Shown here: positions 16,195 through 25,367 of the stretch, in pieces
How positions within the stretch are numbered: position 1 is the first letter of the stretch
Layout of the letters: each line of letters begins with the position of its first letter
Source: an uncultured Allomuricauda sp.
Lineage (GTDB): Bacteria; Bacteroidota; Bacteroidia; Flavobacteriales; Flavobacteriaceae
DNA length: 64,000 nt
Direction of reading: 5' to 3'
NCBI RefSeq assembly: GCF_947258355.1
Contig: NZ_CAMYIC010000062.1
Location: forward strand, 85,454-149,453
Notes under the pieces: generated by a model
Database searches by the model: none
Seen by the model: the letters and a program-made list of their open reading frames with translations, nothing else
What the model was told of the DNA's origin: nothing
Translations under genes and position numbers: made by a program

Positions 16195-16226
16195 ACGCCT
16201 CAAATTTTTAATTTGGGGCGTTTTTT
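16195..16226 (+). terminator. Intrinsic terminator of the energiser cluster
   Basis: ACGCCTCAAAT pairs with ATTTGGGGCGT (one G-T wobble) and is followed by TTTTTTG. It lies 24 bp after the second ExbD-type gene and overlaps the region just before the barrel gene. Confidence 0.8.
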
Positions 16227-16242
16227 GTTTAAAATAAAAACC

Positions 16243-16926
16243 ATGTTTCGTATCATATTTCAATTTGGACTAGGAATAGCTTTGTTGTTGCTATCAACCC
16301 CCATTTATGGTCAAGACACATTGGATAATAGATATCTCGAAGATCAATTCTATATTGGGGTCGGTTACAATGTGCTATTGGATAAGCCGGATGAACTGGC
16401 ACAACGGAACCTTTCTTATAATTTACAAGTCGGTTTTATAAAGGATGTTCCATTCAACCGAAAGAGAAATTTTGGTATAGGTTTGGGACTTGGGTATGCC
16501 ATTAACTCATACTATTCCAGTTTGGTCGCTTCACAAATCGACAATACGGTTAATTACGAAATCATGGAACAGGCCGATTATAATCGCAGCAAATTGGGAA
16601 CCCACACCATTGAACTTCCTTTTGAATTAAGATGGCGTACTTCGAATGCGGAGGACTATAAGTTTTGGAGGATTTATGCCGGAGCTAAATTGGGTTACGT
16701 GTTTTCCGGTCGGTCCAAGTTGGTAACGGAGAGTGGTAACGATTCTTTTTCCAACAATGATATTCAGCAGTTTCAATATGGCCTTATACTTAACTTCGGG
16801 TATAATACTTGGAACATTCATGCCTATTATGGGCTGAATCCACTGCTTAAGGAGGAGGCCTTGCTTAATGGTAACCCCATTGATATGAGAGTGCTTCGTA
16901 TCGGATTGATTTTTTATATCCTATAG
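16243..16926 (+). CDS. PorT-like outer-membrane beta-barrel protein
   Basis: A 227-residue protein with a signal peptide (MFRIIFQFGLGIALLLLSTPIYGQ) and then alternating strand-like segments such as FGIGLGLGYAI, IYAGAKLGYVFS, YGLILNFGYN and RVLRIGLIFYIL, the last a good C-terminal barrel strand. It resembles the PorT-family barrels of Bacteroidota, of which one member is a type IX secretion component; whether this is that member cannot be told by eye. The ATG at 16243 is chosen over the TTG at 16213 because it starts the signal peptide exactly. It follows the energiser cluster but behind a terminator. Confidence 0.75.
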   Translation: MFRIIFQFGLGIALLLLSTPIYGQDTLDNRYLEDQFYIGVGYNVLLDKPDELAQRNLSYNLQVGFIKDVPFNRKRNFGIGLGLGYAINSYYSSLVASQIDNTVNYEIMEQADYNRSKLGTHTIELPFELRWRTSNAEDYKFWRIYAGAKLGYVFSGRSKLVTESGNDSFSNNDIQQFQYGLILNFGYNTWNIHAYYGLNPLLKEEALLNGNPIDMRVLRIGLIFYIL

Positions 16927-17523
16927 CCAGTATTTCAGAATAATCAATTGGGAGCACGATCCTAATAAAAACCCAATCAACAGTTCATTTTTTGTGTGGG
17001 CCTTAAGATATAATCTTGATGTGGCCACCATACCCGTAAACAGTGTAAATAAACTTATTGCAAGGGTTATATTGATTTCAAAGTGAATGCTCAAAGCAAT
17101 CATAAAGGTTAAAATACTTCCCATGCCCAAAAGATGCATACTCGTTTTAAACTTAAAGAACAATAGGATCAGTGTGGCCCCAGTGGCAGTCAAAAGCCCG
17201 GTAAAATAGTAAAAGAGCTCGTTTACGTAATTATTGGGTATCACCTTATATAATATCATCAAAAATATAATACAGCTAATGTAAAGTGGATACTTTCGTT
17301 CTTGGATGGTCGGCAGGAATATGGAACTGATGACACCCAGGTTCTTCAATATTAAAAAAAAGATGATGGGTATGATTACTGTTAGAATAAAAATGGGAAG
17401 TATGTTCCCGCTTTGGGTTTCCAAGGTGCTGTAAGGGGCCACCATAAAATAGACTATTGTACCTCCAATTGGAATAAAGAGCGGATGAAATAGGTACGAG
17501 ATAATGTTGAATATATGCCGCAT
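16921..17523 (-). CDS. Divergent PAP2-like integral membrane protein
   Basis: A 200-residue protein with six or so hydrophobic segments. The C-terminal part reads ATSRLYLKAHTKNELLIGFLLG, which matches the third PAP2 phosphatase motif (SR, five residues, H, three residues, D) except that the final aspartate is glutamate. TSMHLLGMGS could be a relic of the PSGH motif. So it belongs near the lipid phosphatase superfamily, but its activity is uncertain. Its ATG overlaps the rpoN stop as TAATG, showing translational coupling in the asnS-rpoN unit. Its end overlaps the end of the converging barrel gene by six bases. Confidence 0.65.
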   Translation of the reverse strand: MRHIFNIISYLFHPLFIPIGGTIVYFMVAPYSTLETQSGNILPIFILTVIIPIIFFLILKNLGVISSIFLPTIQERKYPLYISCIIFLMILYKVIPNNYVNELFYYFTGLLTATGATLILLFFKFKTSMHLLGMGSILTFMIALSIHFEINITLAISLFTLFTGMVATSRLYLKAHTKNELLIGFLLGSCSQLIILKYWL

Positions 17524-18980
17524 TAGATTTCCTTTCTTAACCTCGCTACGGGTATGCCGAGTTGTTCCCGGTATTTCGCAACGGTTCGTCGGGCTATGGG
17601 GTAGCCTCTATCTTTAAGGATCTTCGCTAATTTTGCATCGGTGAGTGGCTTTTTCTTTTCCTCGTCACGAATAACAGTCTCCAATATTTTTTTGATTTCT
17701 TTTGTGGATACATCTTCACCTTGTTCGTTCTTCATGGATTCGGAGAAGAAATCTTTGATCAGTTTGGTGCCATAGGGGGTGTCCACATACTTGCTGTTCG
17801 CGACCCGTGAGACTGTGGATACATCCATGTCAATTTTATCCGCAATATCCTTTAAGATCATGGGGCGTAATTTGCGCTCATCCCCAGTCATAAAGTATTC
17901 CTTTTGATACTCCATAATGGTGTTCATGGTAACAAACAGAGTTTGTTGTCGTTGACGTATGGCATCTATGAACCATTTTGCGGCATCCAATTTCTGTTTA
18001 ATGAACATCACAGTGTCTTTCTGTGATTTCGATTTTTCCTTTGCATTTTTATATCCTTCCAACATATTACTGTAATCTTTGGATACATGCAATTCGGGTG
18101 CATTTCTACCATTTAGGGTAAGTTCCAGTTCTCCGTCAACAATTTTTATGGAAAAATCCGGAACAATATGTTCGATCATGCGAGTGTTCCCGGAATAGGA
18201 GCCGCCAGGTTTTGGATTGAGCTTTTCTATTTCTGAAATTGCGTCTTTAAGCTCCTGTTCAGAAATATGGTGCTTTTGTATTAATTTGGAATAATGCTTT
18301 TTGGTAAAGTGATCAAATGACCTTTCCAAGATATTGATGGCAAGCTCTACGGAGGGTTTTTGTTCTTTGCGCTTTAGTTGAATTATCAAACATTCGTCCA
18401 AAGAGCGCGCGGCCACTCCAGGGGGGTCAAGGTCCTGTACTATTTTTAAAACTTCCTCGATTTTATCCTCCTCCACATATATATTCTGAGTAAAGGCGAG
18501 ATCATCCATAATGTCCGTAAGAGGTCTTCTTATGTAGCCACTTTCGTCCACACTACCCACCAAAAATTCGGCAATGGCCCATTCTTGATCGTCCAGATAT
18601 ACTGTGTTCAGTTGGTTGAGCAAATATTGGTTGAACGAGGTGCCAGCTGCGTATGGGACCCTCTTATCGTCGTCATCTGCACTATAATTGTTGGCTTGGG
18701 TTCGGTAGTCGGGTATTTCATCATCACTCAGGTAATCATCAATATTGATTTCCTCGGTATCTATATTTTCATTGTCCGCGGAATCATCATAGGTATCCTC
18801 ATAAATGTCATCCAAAGTATCCGTTTCCTCTTTACCACTCTCCAATGCGGGGTTTTCTTCCAGCTCTTGTTTTAACCTTTGTTCAAAAGCCTGTGTGGGC
18901 AACTGAATAAGTTTCATGAGCTGAATCTGCTGCGGAGACAGTTTCTGGGAAAGCTTAAACTGTAGATGTTGTTTCAGCAT
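17523..18980 (-). CDS. rpoN: RNA polymerase sigma-54 factor
   Basis: A 485-residue sigma-54. Region I is glutamine- and leucine-rich (KLSPQQIQLMKLIQLP), region II is acidic (residues about 50-100, many D and E), then the core-binding region (WAIAEFLVGSVDESGYI, LDPPGVAARSLDECL), and the C-terminal RpoN box ARRTVAKYREQLGIP that reads the -24 promoter element. It needs AAA+ activators to open promoters; none is in this window. It lies 47 bp after asnS and overlaps the start of the PAP2-like gene, so these three form one unit. Confidence 0.96.
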   Translation of the reverse strand: MLKQHLQFKLSQKLSPQQIQLMKLIQLPTQAFEQRLKQELEENPALESGKEETDTLDDIYEDTYDDSADNENIDTEEINIDDYLSDDEIPDYRTQANNYSADDDDKRVPYAAGTSFNQYLLNQLNTVYLDDQEWAIAEFLVGSVDESGYIRRPLTDIMDDLAFTQNIYVEEDKIEEVLKIVQDLDPPGVAARSLDECLIIQLKRKEQKPSVELAINILERSFDHFTKKHYSKLIQKHHISEQELKDAISEIEKLNPKPGGSYSGNTRMIEHIVPDFSIKIVDGELELTLNGRNAPELHVSKDYSNMLEGYKNAKEKSKSQKDTVMFIKQKLDAAKWFIDAIRQRQQTLFVTMNTIMEYQKEYFMTGDERKLRPMILKDIADKIDMDVSTVSRVANSKYVDTPYGTKLIKDFFSESMKNEQGEDVSTKEIKKILETVIRDEEKKKPLTDAKLAKILKDRGYPIARRTVAKYREQLGIPVARLRKEI

Positions 18981-19027
18981 ACGGATTGATTTACAACCTT
19001 ACCTTCTTTTAAAATAATAAATTCAAA

Positions 19028-20461
19028 TTAAAACTCGGCATTCTGCGGCGTTCTAGGGTAAGGGATTACATCTCTTATGTTCCCCATTCCAGTGGCAAAT
19101 TGTACCATACGTTCAAAACCTAACCCGAATCCACTGTGTACCGCGGTACCAAATTTTCTTAAATCCAGGTACCACCAAAGTTCTTTGGCATCGATATCCA
19201 ATTCCTTGATTTTCTGTTCCAGCACGTCCAATCGTTCCTCCCTTTGTGACCCCCCTACAATTTCACCTATACCAGGGAACAGGACGTCCATGGCACGAAC
19301 GGTTTTGCCATCCTCGTTCAATCGCATATAAAATGCCTTGATGTTCGCTGGGTAATCAAAAAGAATCACTGGGCACTTAAAATGCTTTTCTACCAAGAAG
19401 CGTTCATGTTCACTTTGTAGATCTGCACCCCATTCATCAATAGGAAATTGGAACTTCTTCTTTTTGTTGGGTTTGCTGTTCTTCAATATATCGATGGCTT
19501 CCGTGTAGGACACCCTTTTGAAATTGTTCTCTACTATGAATTTCAGTTTTTCAATCAGCGCCATTTCTGAACGTTCGTTCTGAGGCTTGGTCTTTTCCTC
19601 ATCCAATAAACGTTTTTCCAAGAACTGTAAATCGTCTTGGCAATGGTCTAGTACGTATTGGATTATGTATTTGATGAAATCTTCTGCAAGGTCCATATTG
19701 GCATCCAGATCATAGAAGGCCATCTCGGGCTCTATCATCCAGAATTCAGCCAAGTGGCGCGATGTGTTGGAGTTTTCGGCTCGGAAAGTAGGCCCAAAAG
19801 TGTACACTTTGCCCAATCCCATTGCATAAGTCTCGGCTTCCAACTGTCCTGATACAGTTAAATTGGTCTCTTTTCCAAAAAAGTCTTCGGAATAGTCCAC
19901 TTCACCAGCATCGTTCACGGGTGGGTTTTTGGCATCCAAAGTGGATACGCGGAACATTTCTCCTGCGCCCTCGGCATCGGAACCTGTGATGATAGGGGCA
20001 TGCATATAATAAAATCCATTTTGCTGAAAATAGCTGTGAACTGCATAGGAAAGAACCGACCTAACCCGCATTACAGCAGAAAAAGTATTGGTTCTGACCC
20101 TTAGGTGAGCTTTTTCCCTTAAGAACTCCAAGGAGTGCTTTTTGGGTTGGATAGGATAAGTCTCTGGGTCGGCCGTACCGTGCACGAATATATCGGTAGC
20201 TTGTATTTCCACGCTTTGACCACGGCCTTGGCTTTCTTCCAAAGTCCCTGTCACTTTTAGGGCCGCTCCGCTCGAAATTTGTTTGAGCAATGCTTCGTCC
20301 AAATTTTCAAAATCCACAACACACTGTAGATTATGTATGGTGGAACCATCGTTCAAGGCAATAAATCGGTTGCTTCTAAATGTTTTTACCCATCCATTAA
20401 CTTCAACGGAATCTCCTACGGGTTGCTTTTCTAGCAATTCTTTTATGGAATAAGACATCAT
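19028..20461 (-). CDS. asnS: Asparaginyl-tRNA synthetase
   Basis: A 477-residue class IIb synthetase that charges tRNA-Asn. An N-terminal OB-fold anticodon-binding domain ([20 protein letters not shown]) is followed by the catalytic core. Motif 2 is in [25 protein letters not shown] sequence (the arginine-glutamate pair binding ATP), and motif 3 is [13 protein letters not shown]. Two methionines stand at the start. Length is normal. It heads the asnS-rpoN-PAP2-like unit. Confidence 0.96.
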   Translation of the reverse strand: MMSYSIKELLEKQPVGDSVEVNGWVKTFRSNRFIALNDGSTIHNLQCVVDFENLDEALLKQISSGAALKVTGTLEESQGRGQSVEIQATDIFVHGTADPETYPIQPKKHSLEFLREKAHLRVRTNTFSAVMRVRSVLSYAVHSYFQQNGFYYMHAPIITGSDAEGAGEMFRVSTLDAKNPPVNDAGEVDYSEDFFGKETNLTVSGQLEAETYAMGLGKVYTFGPTFRAENSNTSRHLAEFWMIEPEMAFYDLDANMDLAEDFIKYIIQYVLDHCQDDLQFLEKRLLDEEKTKPQNERSEMALIEKLKFIVENNFKRVSYTEAIDILKNSKPNKKKKFQFPIDEWGADLQSEHERFLVEKHFKCPVILFDYPANIKAFYMRLNEDGKTVRAMDVLFPGIGEIVGGSQREERLDVLEQKIKELDIDAKELWWYLDLRKFGTAVHSGFGLGFERMVQFATGMGNIRDVIPYPRTPQNAEF

Positions 20462-20551
20462 TCTAAAACTATCGTAATTTAATTGGTAAAGATAGGTTTT
20501 TGATAAAAAACGATGGCAATGGAATGGCCTAATTTATGGTTACAATCAAGA

Positions 20552-22951
20552 CTATTTGTCCTTGAAGTTATCCTCGTCTTGGGGTAAAATGTCGATTTGT
20601 GGTTTTTTGAGAACTTGTTTGTTGGCAATGCTCCTTTCCAATGAGAGCAATAACGATGGCAGCAAGATCAAATTGGACAGCATGGCGAACAACAAGGTTG
20701 CCGATACCAATCCGCCCAATGCCTTGGTTCCCCCAAAGCTAGAGATGATAAATACAGAAAATCCAAAGAACAATACAATTGAAGTATAGAACATACTTAC
20801 CCCTGTTTCGCGCAAAGCAGCATATACAGAGCGCTTAATGTGCCAACGGTGAGTGGTGAGCTCTTGCCGGTATTTGGCCAAAAAGTGAATGGTGTCGTCC
20901 ACCGAAATACCAAATGCGATACTGAACACCAAAATAGTAGATGGTTTTATGGGGACACCCAAATAACCCATAACCCCAGCAGTTATCACAAGTGGCAACA
21001 AGTTTGGTACCAAGGATATGATGACCATTTTGAAGGATCGGAACAAATAAGCCATAAATAGGGAAATCAATCCAATGGCCAGAGCAAGTGATAATAACAG
21101 GTTTTTCACCAAATATTTGGTTCCTTTTAGGAACAGCAATGCTTTCCCTGTCATGAAAACATCGTATCTATCAGAGGGGAATTGTTTGGTGATAGCCTCC
21201 TGTACATCTTTTTCTATCTCTTCCATACGATCGATTTTTACGTCGCGCATGTAAGTGGTTAAACGTGCAGTTTGGCCAGTGCTGTCCACAAAACTTTGTA
21301 AAAGTTCAGTTCCCCCGGTTGACGATTTTTGAACGGCATTCATTATAAATGTGTTCTCTTGTGAGGTGGGCAGTTGATAGTATTTGGGTATTCCATTGTA
21401 AAAAGCCTGTTTGGAATATTTTACCAAGTCTACAATGGAAATAGGCCTGGATAGTTCCGGGATTTCATCGATTACAGTGCCAAGTCGGTCCATTCGTTTC
21501 AGGGTTGCCGGTTTAACAACTCCATTTTTACGCTTGGTGTCCACTACAATTTCCATGGGCATTATACCATCAAACTCAGCTTCAAAAAATTGGATATCCT
21601 TGTAAAAGTGGCTTTTTTTGGGAAGGTCTTCAATTCTACTTCCTGTTATCCGCATTTGGTAGATTCCAATGATGCTCAATACCAAAACTGCCACTGTGGT
21701 AATGTAAACGGCAATCCTATGGTTCCTTACCATGTTCTCCATCCAGTTCACGAAAAAGTCCATCCATTTCTTGTTCAGGTGCTTTAAGTGCTTTGTTTTT
21801 GGAAGAGGCATAAAGCTGTAAACGATGGGGATGATCAATAGGGACAGTATAAATATTCCAATAATGTTAATGGAGGCTACAATACCAAATTCCTTGAGCA
21901 GGTCACTATCCAGAATGATGAAGGTGGCAAAACCTGAAGCCGTTGTAATATTGGTCATTAAAGTGGCATTCCCAATCTTGGAAATCACCCTTTGAAGCGA
22001 CAAAGCTTGGTTTCCGTGTTTTTTTACTTCTTGTTGGTATTTGTTGATAAGGAAAATACAGTTGGGAATTCCGATTACAATGATAAGTGGAGGAATCAAT
22101 GCCGTAAGAATGGTAATTTCATACTGCAAAAGCCCTAGTATCCCAAAGGCCCACATTACCCCGATAATAACAACGCACATGGATATGAACGTGGCCCTAA
22201 AACTTCTGAAGAAAAAGAAAAAGATGATGGAGGTGACCAATAGGGCGCCTACAATAAACAAACCGATTTCATCCACGATGGATTTTGTATTCCATGTGCG
22301 AATGTATGGCATACCGGAAATACGGACATCCATCTGGGTTTCTTGCTCAAAATCCTCAACGAGATCACCAAGATCGTTAAGGATAAACTCGTTTCTTACA
22401 GCGGTGTTCATGATATCCTTATCCAGGTAGACCACGGTTTGAATGGTTCCACTTTTAGGATTGTACACCAAATTGTCGTAAAAAGGAAGTTCTTTAAAAA
22501 GGTGGTTTGTCAGCGAATCAATTTCTTGTTTGGTCTTTGGGGGACTGGAAATTAAAGGCTCCATAACGAACGTTTGAGTGTCGTTATCCTTGATCAGCTC
22601 CTTTAGGTTTTCCAAAGATATTACGTAATCTACCTCAGGAAACGCTTCTAGCTGTTTGCTGAGAACATTCCAACGATTAAAATTTTTAGGGGTAAACAAG
22701 GCGGAATCCTTGATGCCAAGTACTATGGCGTTACCTTCTTCCCCAAAAATTTTGGTAAAGCTATTGTACTGGATGCTTGCTGGGTGGTCGTCCGGTAAAA
22801 TATTGGCCTCAGTATTGGAGAACCTCATATTCTTCCACTGTAAAGCCAAGAAAACAGTGAAGCCTACAACTCCTATAAGAATGAGAATTCTATTACGAAG
22901 AATGATTCTTGCGACCTTAGGCCAAAATCCTTTAGTGAGCTTTGCTACCAT
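20552..22951 (-). CDS. RND/MMPL family transporter
   Basis: A 799-residue membrane protein with two similar halves: each has one helix, a large periplasmic loop (about residues 40-225 and 440-620) and a block of five helices. ILTALIPPLIIVIGIPNCIFL in the first block and FSIAFGISVDDTIHFLAKYRQE in the second carry the conserved small-residue and aspartate positions of the MMPL/RND superfamily. Such proteins move lipids, hopanoids or drugs out of the inner membrane by proton motive force. No membrane-fusion or outer-membrane partner is adjacent, so a two-component lipid exporter is more likely than a tripartite pump; the substrate is unknown. Confidence 0.85.
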   Translation of the reverse strand: MVAKLTKGFWPKVARIILRNRILILIGVVGFTVFLALQWKNMRFSNTEANILPDDHPASIQYNSFTKIFGEEGNAIVLGIKDSALFTPKNFNRWNVLSKQLEAFPEVDYVISLENLKELIKDNDTQTFVMEPLISSPPKTKQEIDSLTNHLFKELPFYDNLVYNPKSGTIQTVVYLDKDIMNTAVRNEFILNDLGDLVEDFEQETQMDVRISGMPYIRTWNTKSIVDEIGLFIVGALLVTSIIFFFFFRSFRATFISMCVVIIGVMWAFGILGLLQYEITILTALIPPLIIVIGIPNCIFLINKYQQEVKKHGNQALSLQRVISKIGNATLMTNITTASGFATFIILDSDLLKEFGIVASINIIGIFILSLLIIPIVYSFMPLPKTKHLKHLNKKWMDFFVNWMENMVRNHRIAVYITTVAVLVLSIIGIYQMRITGSRIEDLPKKSHFYKDIQFFEAEFDGIMPMEIVVDTKRKNGVVKPATLKRMDRLGTVIDEIPELSRPISIVDLVKYSKQAFYNGIPKYYQLPTSQENTFIMNAVQKSSTGGTELLQSFVDSTGQTARLTTYMRDVKIDRMEEIEKDVQEAITKQFPSDRYDVFMTGKALLFLKGTKYLVKNLLLSLALAIGLISLFMAYLFRSFKMVIISLVPNLLPLVITAGVMGYLGVPIKPSTILVFSIAFGISVDDTIHFLAKYRQELTTHRWHIKRSVYAALRETGVSMFYTSIVLFFGFSVFIISSFGGTKALGGLVSATLLFAMLSNLILLPSLLLSLERSIANKQVLKKPQIDILPQDEDNFKDK

Positions 22952-23026
22952 GTGGGTTTTGTTGGGCGCAAAGGTAGAAAATGATATGTTGTGTTCCTAG
23001 GAAAGACTCCTGTCAAAATACAAGTT

Positions 23027-23581
23027 TTAAACCTTCATGATCTCTGCCTCTTTTGAAGCCAAGATGGCATCTACTTTATCGCCATAGGAATCGGTCAATT
23101 CTTGAACATCGACTTCGGCATTGCTCAAAAGATCTTCAGATATATCCAATGCTTTAAGCTCTTTATTCGCATCTTGTCTTGCGCTTCGGATACTGACCTT
23201 GGCATCTTCCGCTTCGGATTTGGCCTGTTTGCTCAATTGAATCCTTCTTTCCTCCGTTAGTGGTGGTACATTTATGATTACCATTTCCCCATTGTTCATG
23301 GGATTGAACCCTAAGTTGGCGTTCATGATTGCCGTTTCTATTTCGGCAAGAAGGTTTTTTTCCCAGGGTTGAACGGATATGGTTCTGGCATCCGGAGTGT
23401 TAATGTTGGATACTTGGGAGAGTGGGGTCTGCGACCCATAATATTCCACCATTACCGTGGAAAGCATCATTGGGCTTGCCTTACCGGCCCTAATTTTGGT
23501 CAACGCTTTTTGCAAATGGGAAATAGCCCCATCCATACTTTCTTTAGCGCTATCAAGAATAAACTTTACTTCTTCGTTCAT
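23027..23581 (-). CDS. frr: Ribosome recycling factor
   Basis: A 184-residue RRF that splits post-termination ribosomes together with EF-G. Recognised by GKASPMMLSTVMVEYYG, PWEKNLLAEIETAI and the basic segment LTEERRIQLSKQAK. I start it at ATG 23581 (MNEEVKF), giving the usual length, not at the TTG nine bases upstream. It follows pyrH with a 42-bp gap that holds its own possible -7 element (TAAATTTG). Confidence 0.96.
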   Translation of the reverse strand: MNEEVKFILDSAKESMDGAISHLQKALTKIRAGKASPMMLSTVMVEYYGSQTPLSQVSNINTPDARTISVQPWEKNLLAEIETAIMNANLGFNPMNNGEMVIINVPPLTEERRIQLSKQAKSEAEDAKVSIRSARQDANKELKALDISEDLLSNAEVDVQELTDSYGDKVDAILASKEAEIMKV

Positions 23582-23587
23582 AACCTT

Positions 23588-23595
23588 CAAATTTA
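23588..23595 (-). promoter_or_regulatory. Possible -7 element TAAATTTG for frr
   Basis: Exact TAnnTTTG match six bases before the frr ATG. No matching -33. It may allow separate frr transcription, but read-through from pyrH is equally possible. Confidence 0.3.
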
Positions 23596-23623
23596 TTAAA
23601 CTGAAACCAAAGTGTGTGCCAAA

Positions 23624-24331
23624 TTATACATTGACCACTGTTCCTATATTTTCTCCAGAAACTATTTTCATTAAGTTGCCACGGGTGTTCATATCGAATA
23701 CCACAATAGGCAATTCATTTTCCTGACTCAGGGTAAACGCCGTTGTATCCATTACCTTTAATCCTTTGGAAAGTACTTCGTTAAAGGAAATGGAATCAAA
23801 TTTAGTTGCGTTTTTATCCTTTTCAGGGTCAGATGTGTAGATTCCGTCCACACGTGTTCCCTTTAAGATTACGTCTGCTTTTATTTCAATTGCCCTTAAA
23901 ACCGCAGCGGAATCGGTAGTGAAATAAGGATTTCCCGTTCCACCACCAAAGATTACCACTCTTCCTTTTTCTAAGTGGCGAATAGCTCTTCTTCTTATAA
24001 AGGGTTCGGCTACCTCATTGATTTTTATGGCAGATTGTAATCTAGTTTGTACTCCATTTAGTTCAAGTGCACTTTGTAGGGCAAGACCATTGATTACAGT
24101 GGCCAACATGCCCATGTGGTCACCTTGTACCCTGTCCATGCCTTGGCTGGCACCTGCAAGACCTCTAAAAATATTTCCACCTCCAATTACAATGGCAACT
24201 TCAACACCTTTATCCACTACAGCTTTTATCTCCTCGGCATATTCGTCCAATCGTTTGGCATCAATACCGTACTGTTGTTCGCCCATTAAGGCTTCTCCGC
24301 TTAATTTTAATAAAATTCTTTTGTAATGCAT
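23624..24331 (-). CDS. pyrH: UMP kinase
   Basis: A 235-residue amino-acid-kinase-fold enzyme making UDP from UMP. Signatures are [10 protein letters not shown] at the N-terminus, [11 protein letters not shown], the [16 protein letters not shown] helix and [16 protein letters not shown]. The ATG at 24331 gives the usual bacterial length; the longer frame to 24412 would add an atypical extension and run through the upstream terminator. pyrH-frr is a classic conserved pair. Confidence 0.96.
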   Translation of the reverse strand: MHYKRILLKLSGEALMGEQQYGIDAKRLDEYAEEIKAVVDKGVEVAIVIGGGNIFRGLAGASQGMDRVQGDHMGMLATVINGLALQSALELNGVQTRLQSAIKINEVAEPFIRRRAIRHLEKGRVVIFGGGTGNPYFTTDSAAVLRAIEIKADVILKGTRVDGIYTSDPEKDKNATKFDSISFNEVLSKGLKVMDTTAFTLSQENELPIVVFDMNTRGNLMKIVSGENIGTVVNV

Positions 24332-24353
24332 TAAAAGTTTATTGAAGTCCGGA

Positions 24354-24371
24354 CAAAAATAATCAAAAATA
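24354..24371 (-). promoter_or_regulatory. Tandem -7 elements TATTTTTG for pyrH-frr
   Basis: Two overlapping-phase copies of TATTTTTG on this strand (24354-24361 and 24364-24371), 22 and 32 bp before the pyrH ATG and just after the tsf terminator. Confidence 0.45.
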
Positions 24372-24410
24372 TTTACGGGAAATGAAGAATTCCAGGTTTG
24401 ATATGTGCAC

Positions 24411-24441
24411 AAAAAAACCGCTTCTGTTCGGAAGCGGTTTT
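24411..24441 (-). terminator. Intrinsic terminator after tsf
   Basis: GAAGCGGTTT-type arms: 24415-24424 pairs with 24431-24440 over 10 bp, loop of six. On the minus strand the stem is followed by a run of seven T. It separates rpsB-tsf from pyrH-frr. Confidence 0.85.
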
Positions 24442-24463
24442 AAGAATGTATTGTTGTTGTGAA

Positions 24464-25288
24464 TTAACCAAGAGCCACTCGTACAAATCCAGTAACTTCC
24501 AACCCGGAATCTACAGATTTAACGTATTGTGAAACACTTTGTTTGCTGTCTTTAATAAAAGCTTGGTTCACCAATGTGTTGTCTTTAAAGAAACGCTTCA
24601 ATTTACCTTGAGCGATTTTATCCAACATTTCTTCTGGTTTACCTTCTTGACGCAATTGATCCTTGGCAATTTCAATTTCTTTGTCGATAATGGATTGGTC
24701 GACACCTTCTTCATTCAAGGCTACCGGATTCATAGCAGCAGCTTGCATGGCTACATCTTTTGCAGCTTCAGGAGCACCATCAACATTGGCGGACAAACCA
24801 ACCAAGGTTGCTATTTTGTTGCCGGCGTGAATATAAGATCCCACAAAAGGAGCATTCAATCTTTCAAAGCTTCCTATTTCAATTTTCTCACCGATAACAC
24901 CTGTTTGCTCTGTCAATTTATCGGCAACCGTCATTCCATCAATGGTGGCAGCAAGAAAATCATCTTTGCTGTCGTGACCTAGTGCCAAATCAGCCAAATC
25001 GTTTGCAAGTTTTACAAAGCTATCGTTCTTGGCAACAAAGTCAGTTTCACAGTTCAATGAGATAACAACACCTTGAGTACTATCACCATTTACTTTAGCG
25101 ATGGCTGCACCTTCCGATGATTCCCTGTCAGCTCTTTTTGCTGCAACTTTTTGCCCTTTTTTTCTTAGGATCTCTATTGCTTGATCAAAATCACCTTCTG
25201 CTTCTACCAAAGCTTTTTTACAATCCATCATTCCAGCTCCGGTGGTCTTTCTTAATTTATTTACCTCTGCGGCGGTAATCTTTGCCAT
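24464..25288 (-). CDS. tsf: Translation elongation factor Ts
   Basis: A 274-residue EF-Ts, the guanine nucleotide exchange factor of EF-Tu. The N-terminal UBA-like domain has LRKTTGAGMMDCKKALVEA, followed by NCETDFVAKND, both diagnostic, and the core ends in DNTLVNQAFIKDSKQSV. The length is as expected for Bacteroidota. It follows rpsB by 79 bp, the usual order, and ends at a strong terminator. Confidence 0.97.
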   Translation of the reverse strand: MAKITAAEVNKLRKTTGAGMMDCKKALVEAEGDFDQAIEILRKKGQKVAAKRADRESSEGAAIAKVNGDSTQGVVISLNCETDFVAKNDSFVKLANDLADLALGHDSKDDFLAATIDGMTVADKLTEQTGVIGEKIEIGSFERLNAPFVGSYIHAGNKIATLVGLSANVDGAPEAAKDVAMQAAAMNPVALNEEGVDQSIIDKEIEIAKDQLRQEGKPEEMLDKIAQGKLKRFFKDNTLVNQAFIKDSKQSVSQYVKSVDSGLEVTGFVRVALG

Positions 25289-25367
25289 TTTCTTTTCTTT
25301 TTAAATTTTATGTAAAGTAAAACACTACGAAAGTGTTTTTGTTTAGGACAATGTTAAATCAGTGGGT

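Noticed and set aside
16243..16926. Naming the barrel protein as the type IX secretion component PorT/SprT
   Set aside because: Only general barrel features and a PorT-like look are visible; the neighbours are not type IX secretion genes.
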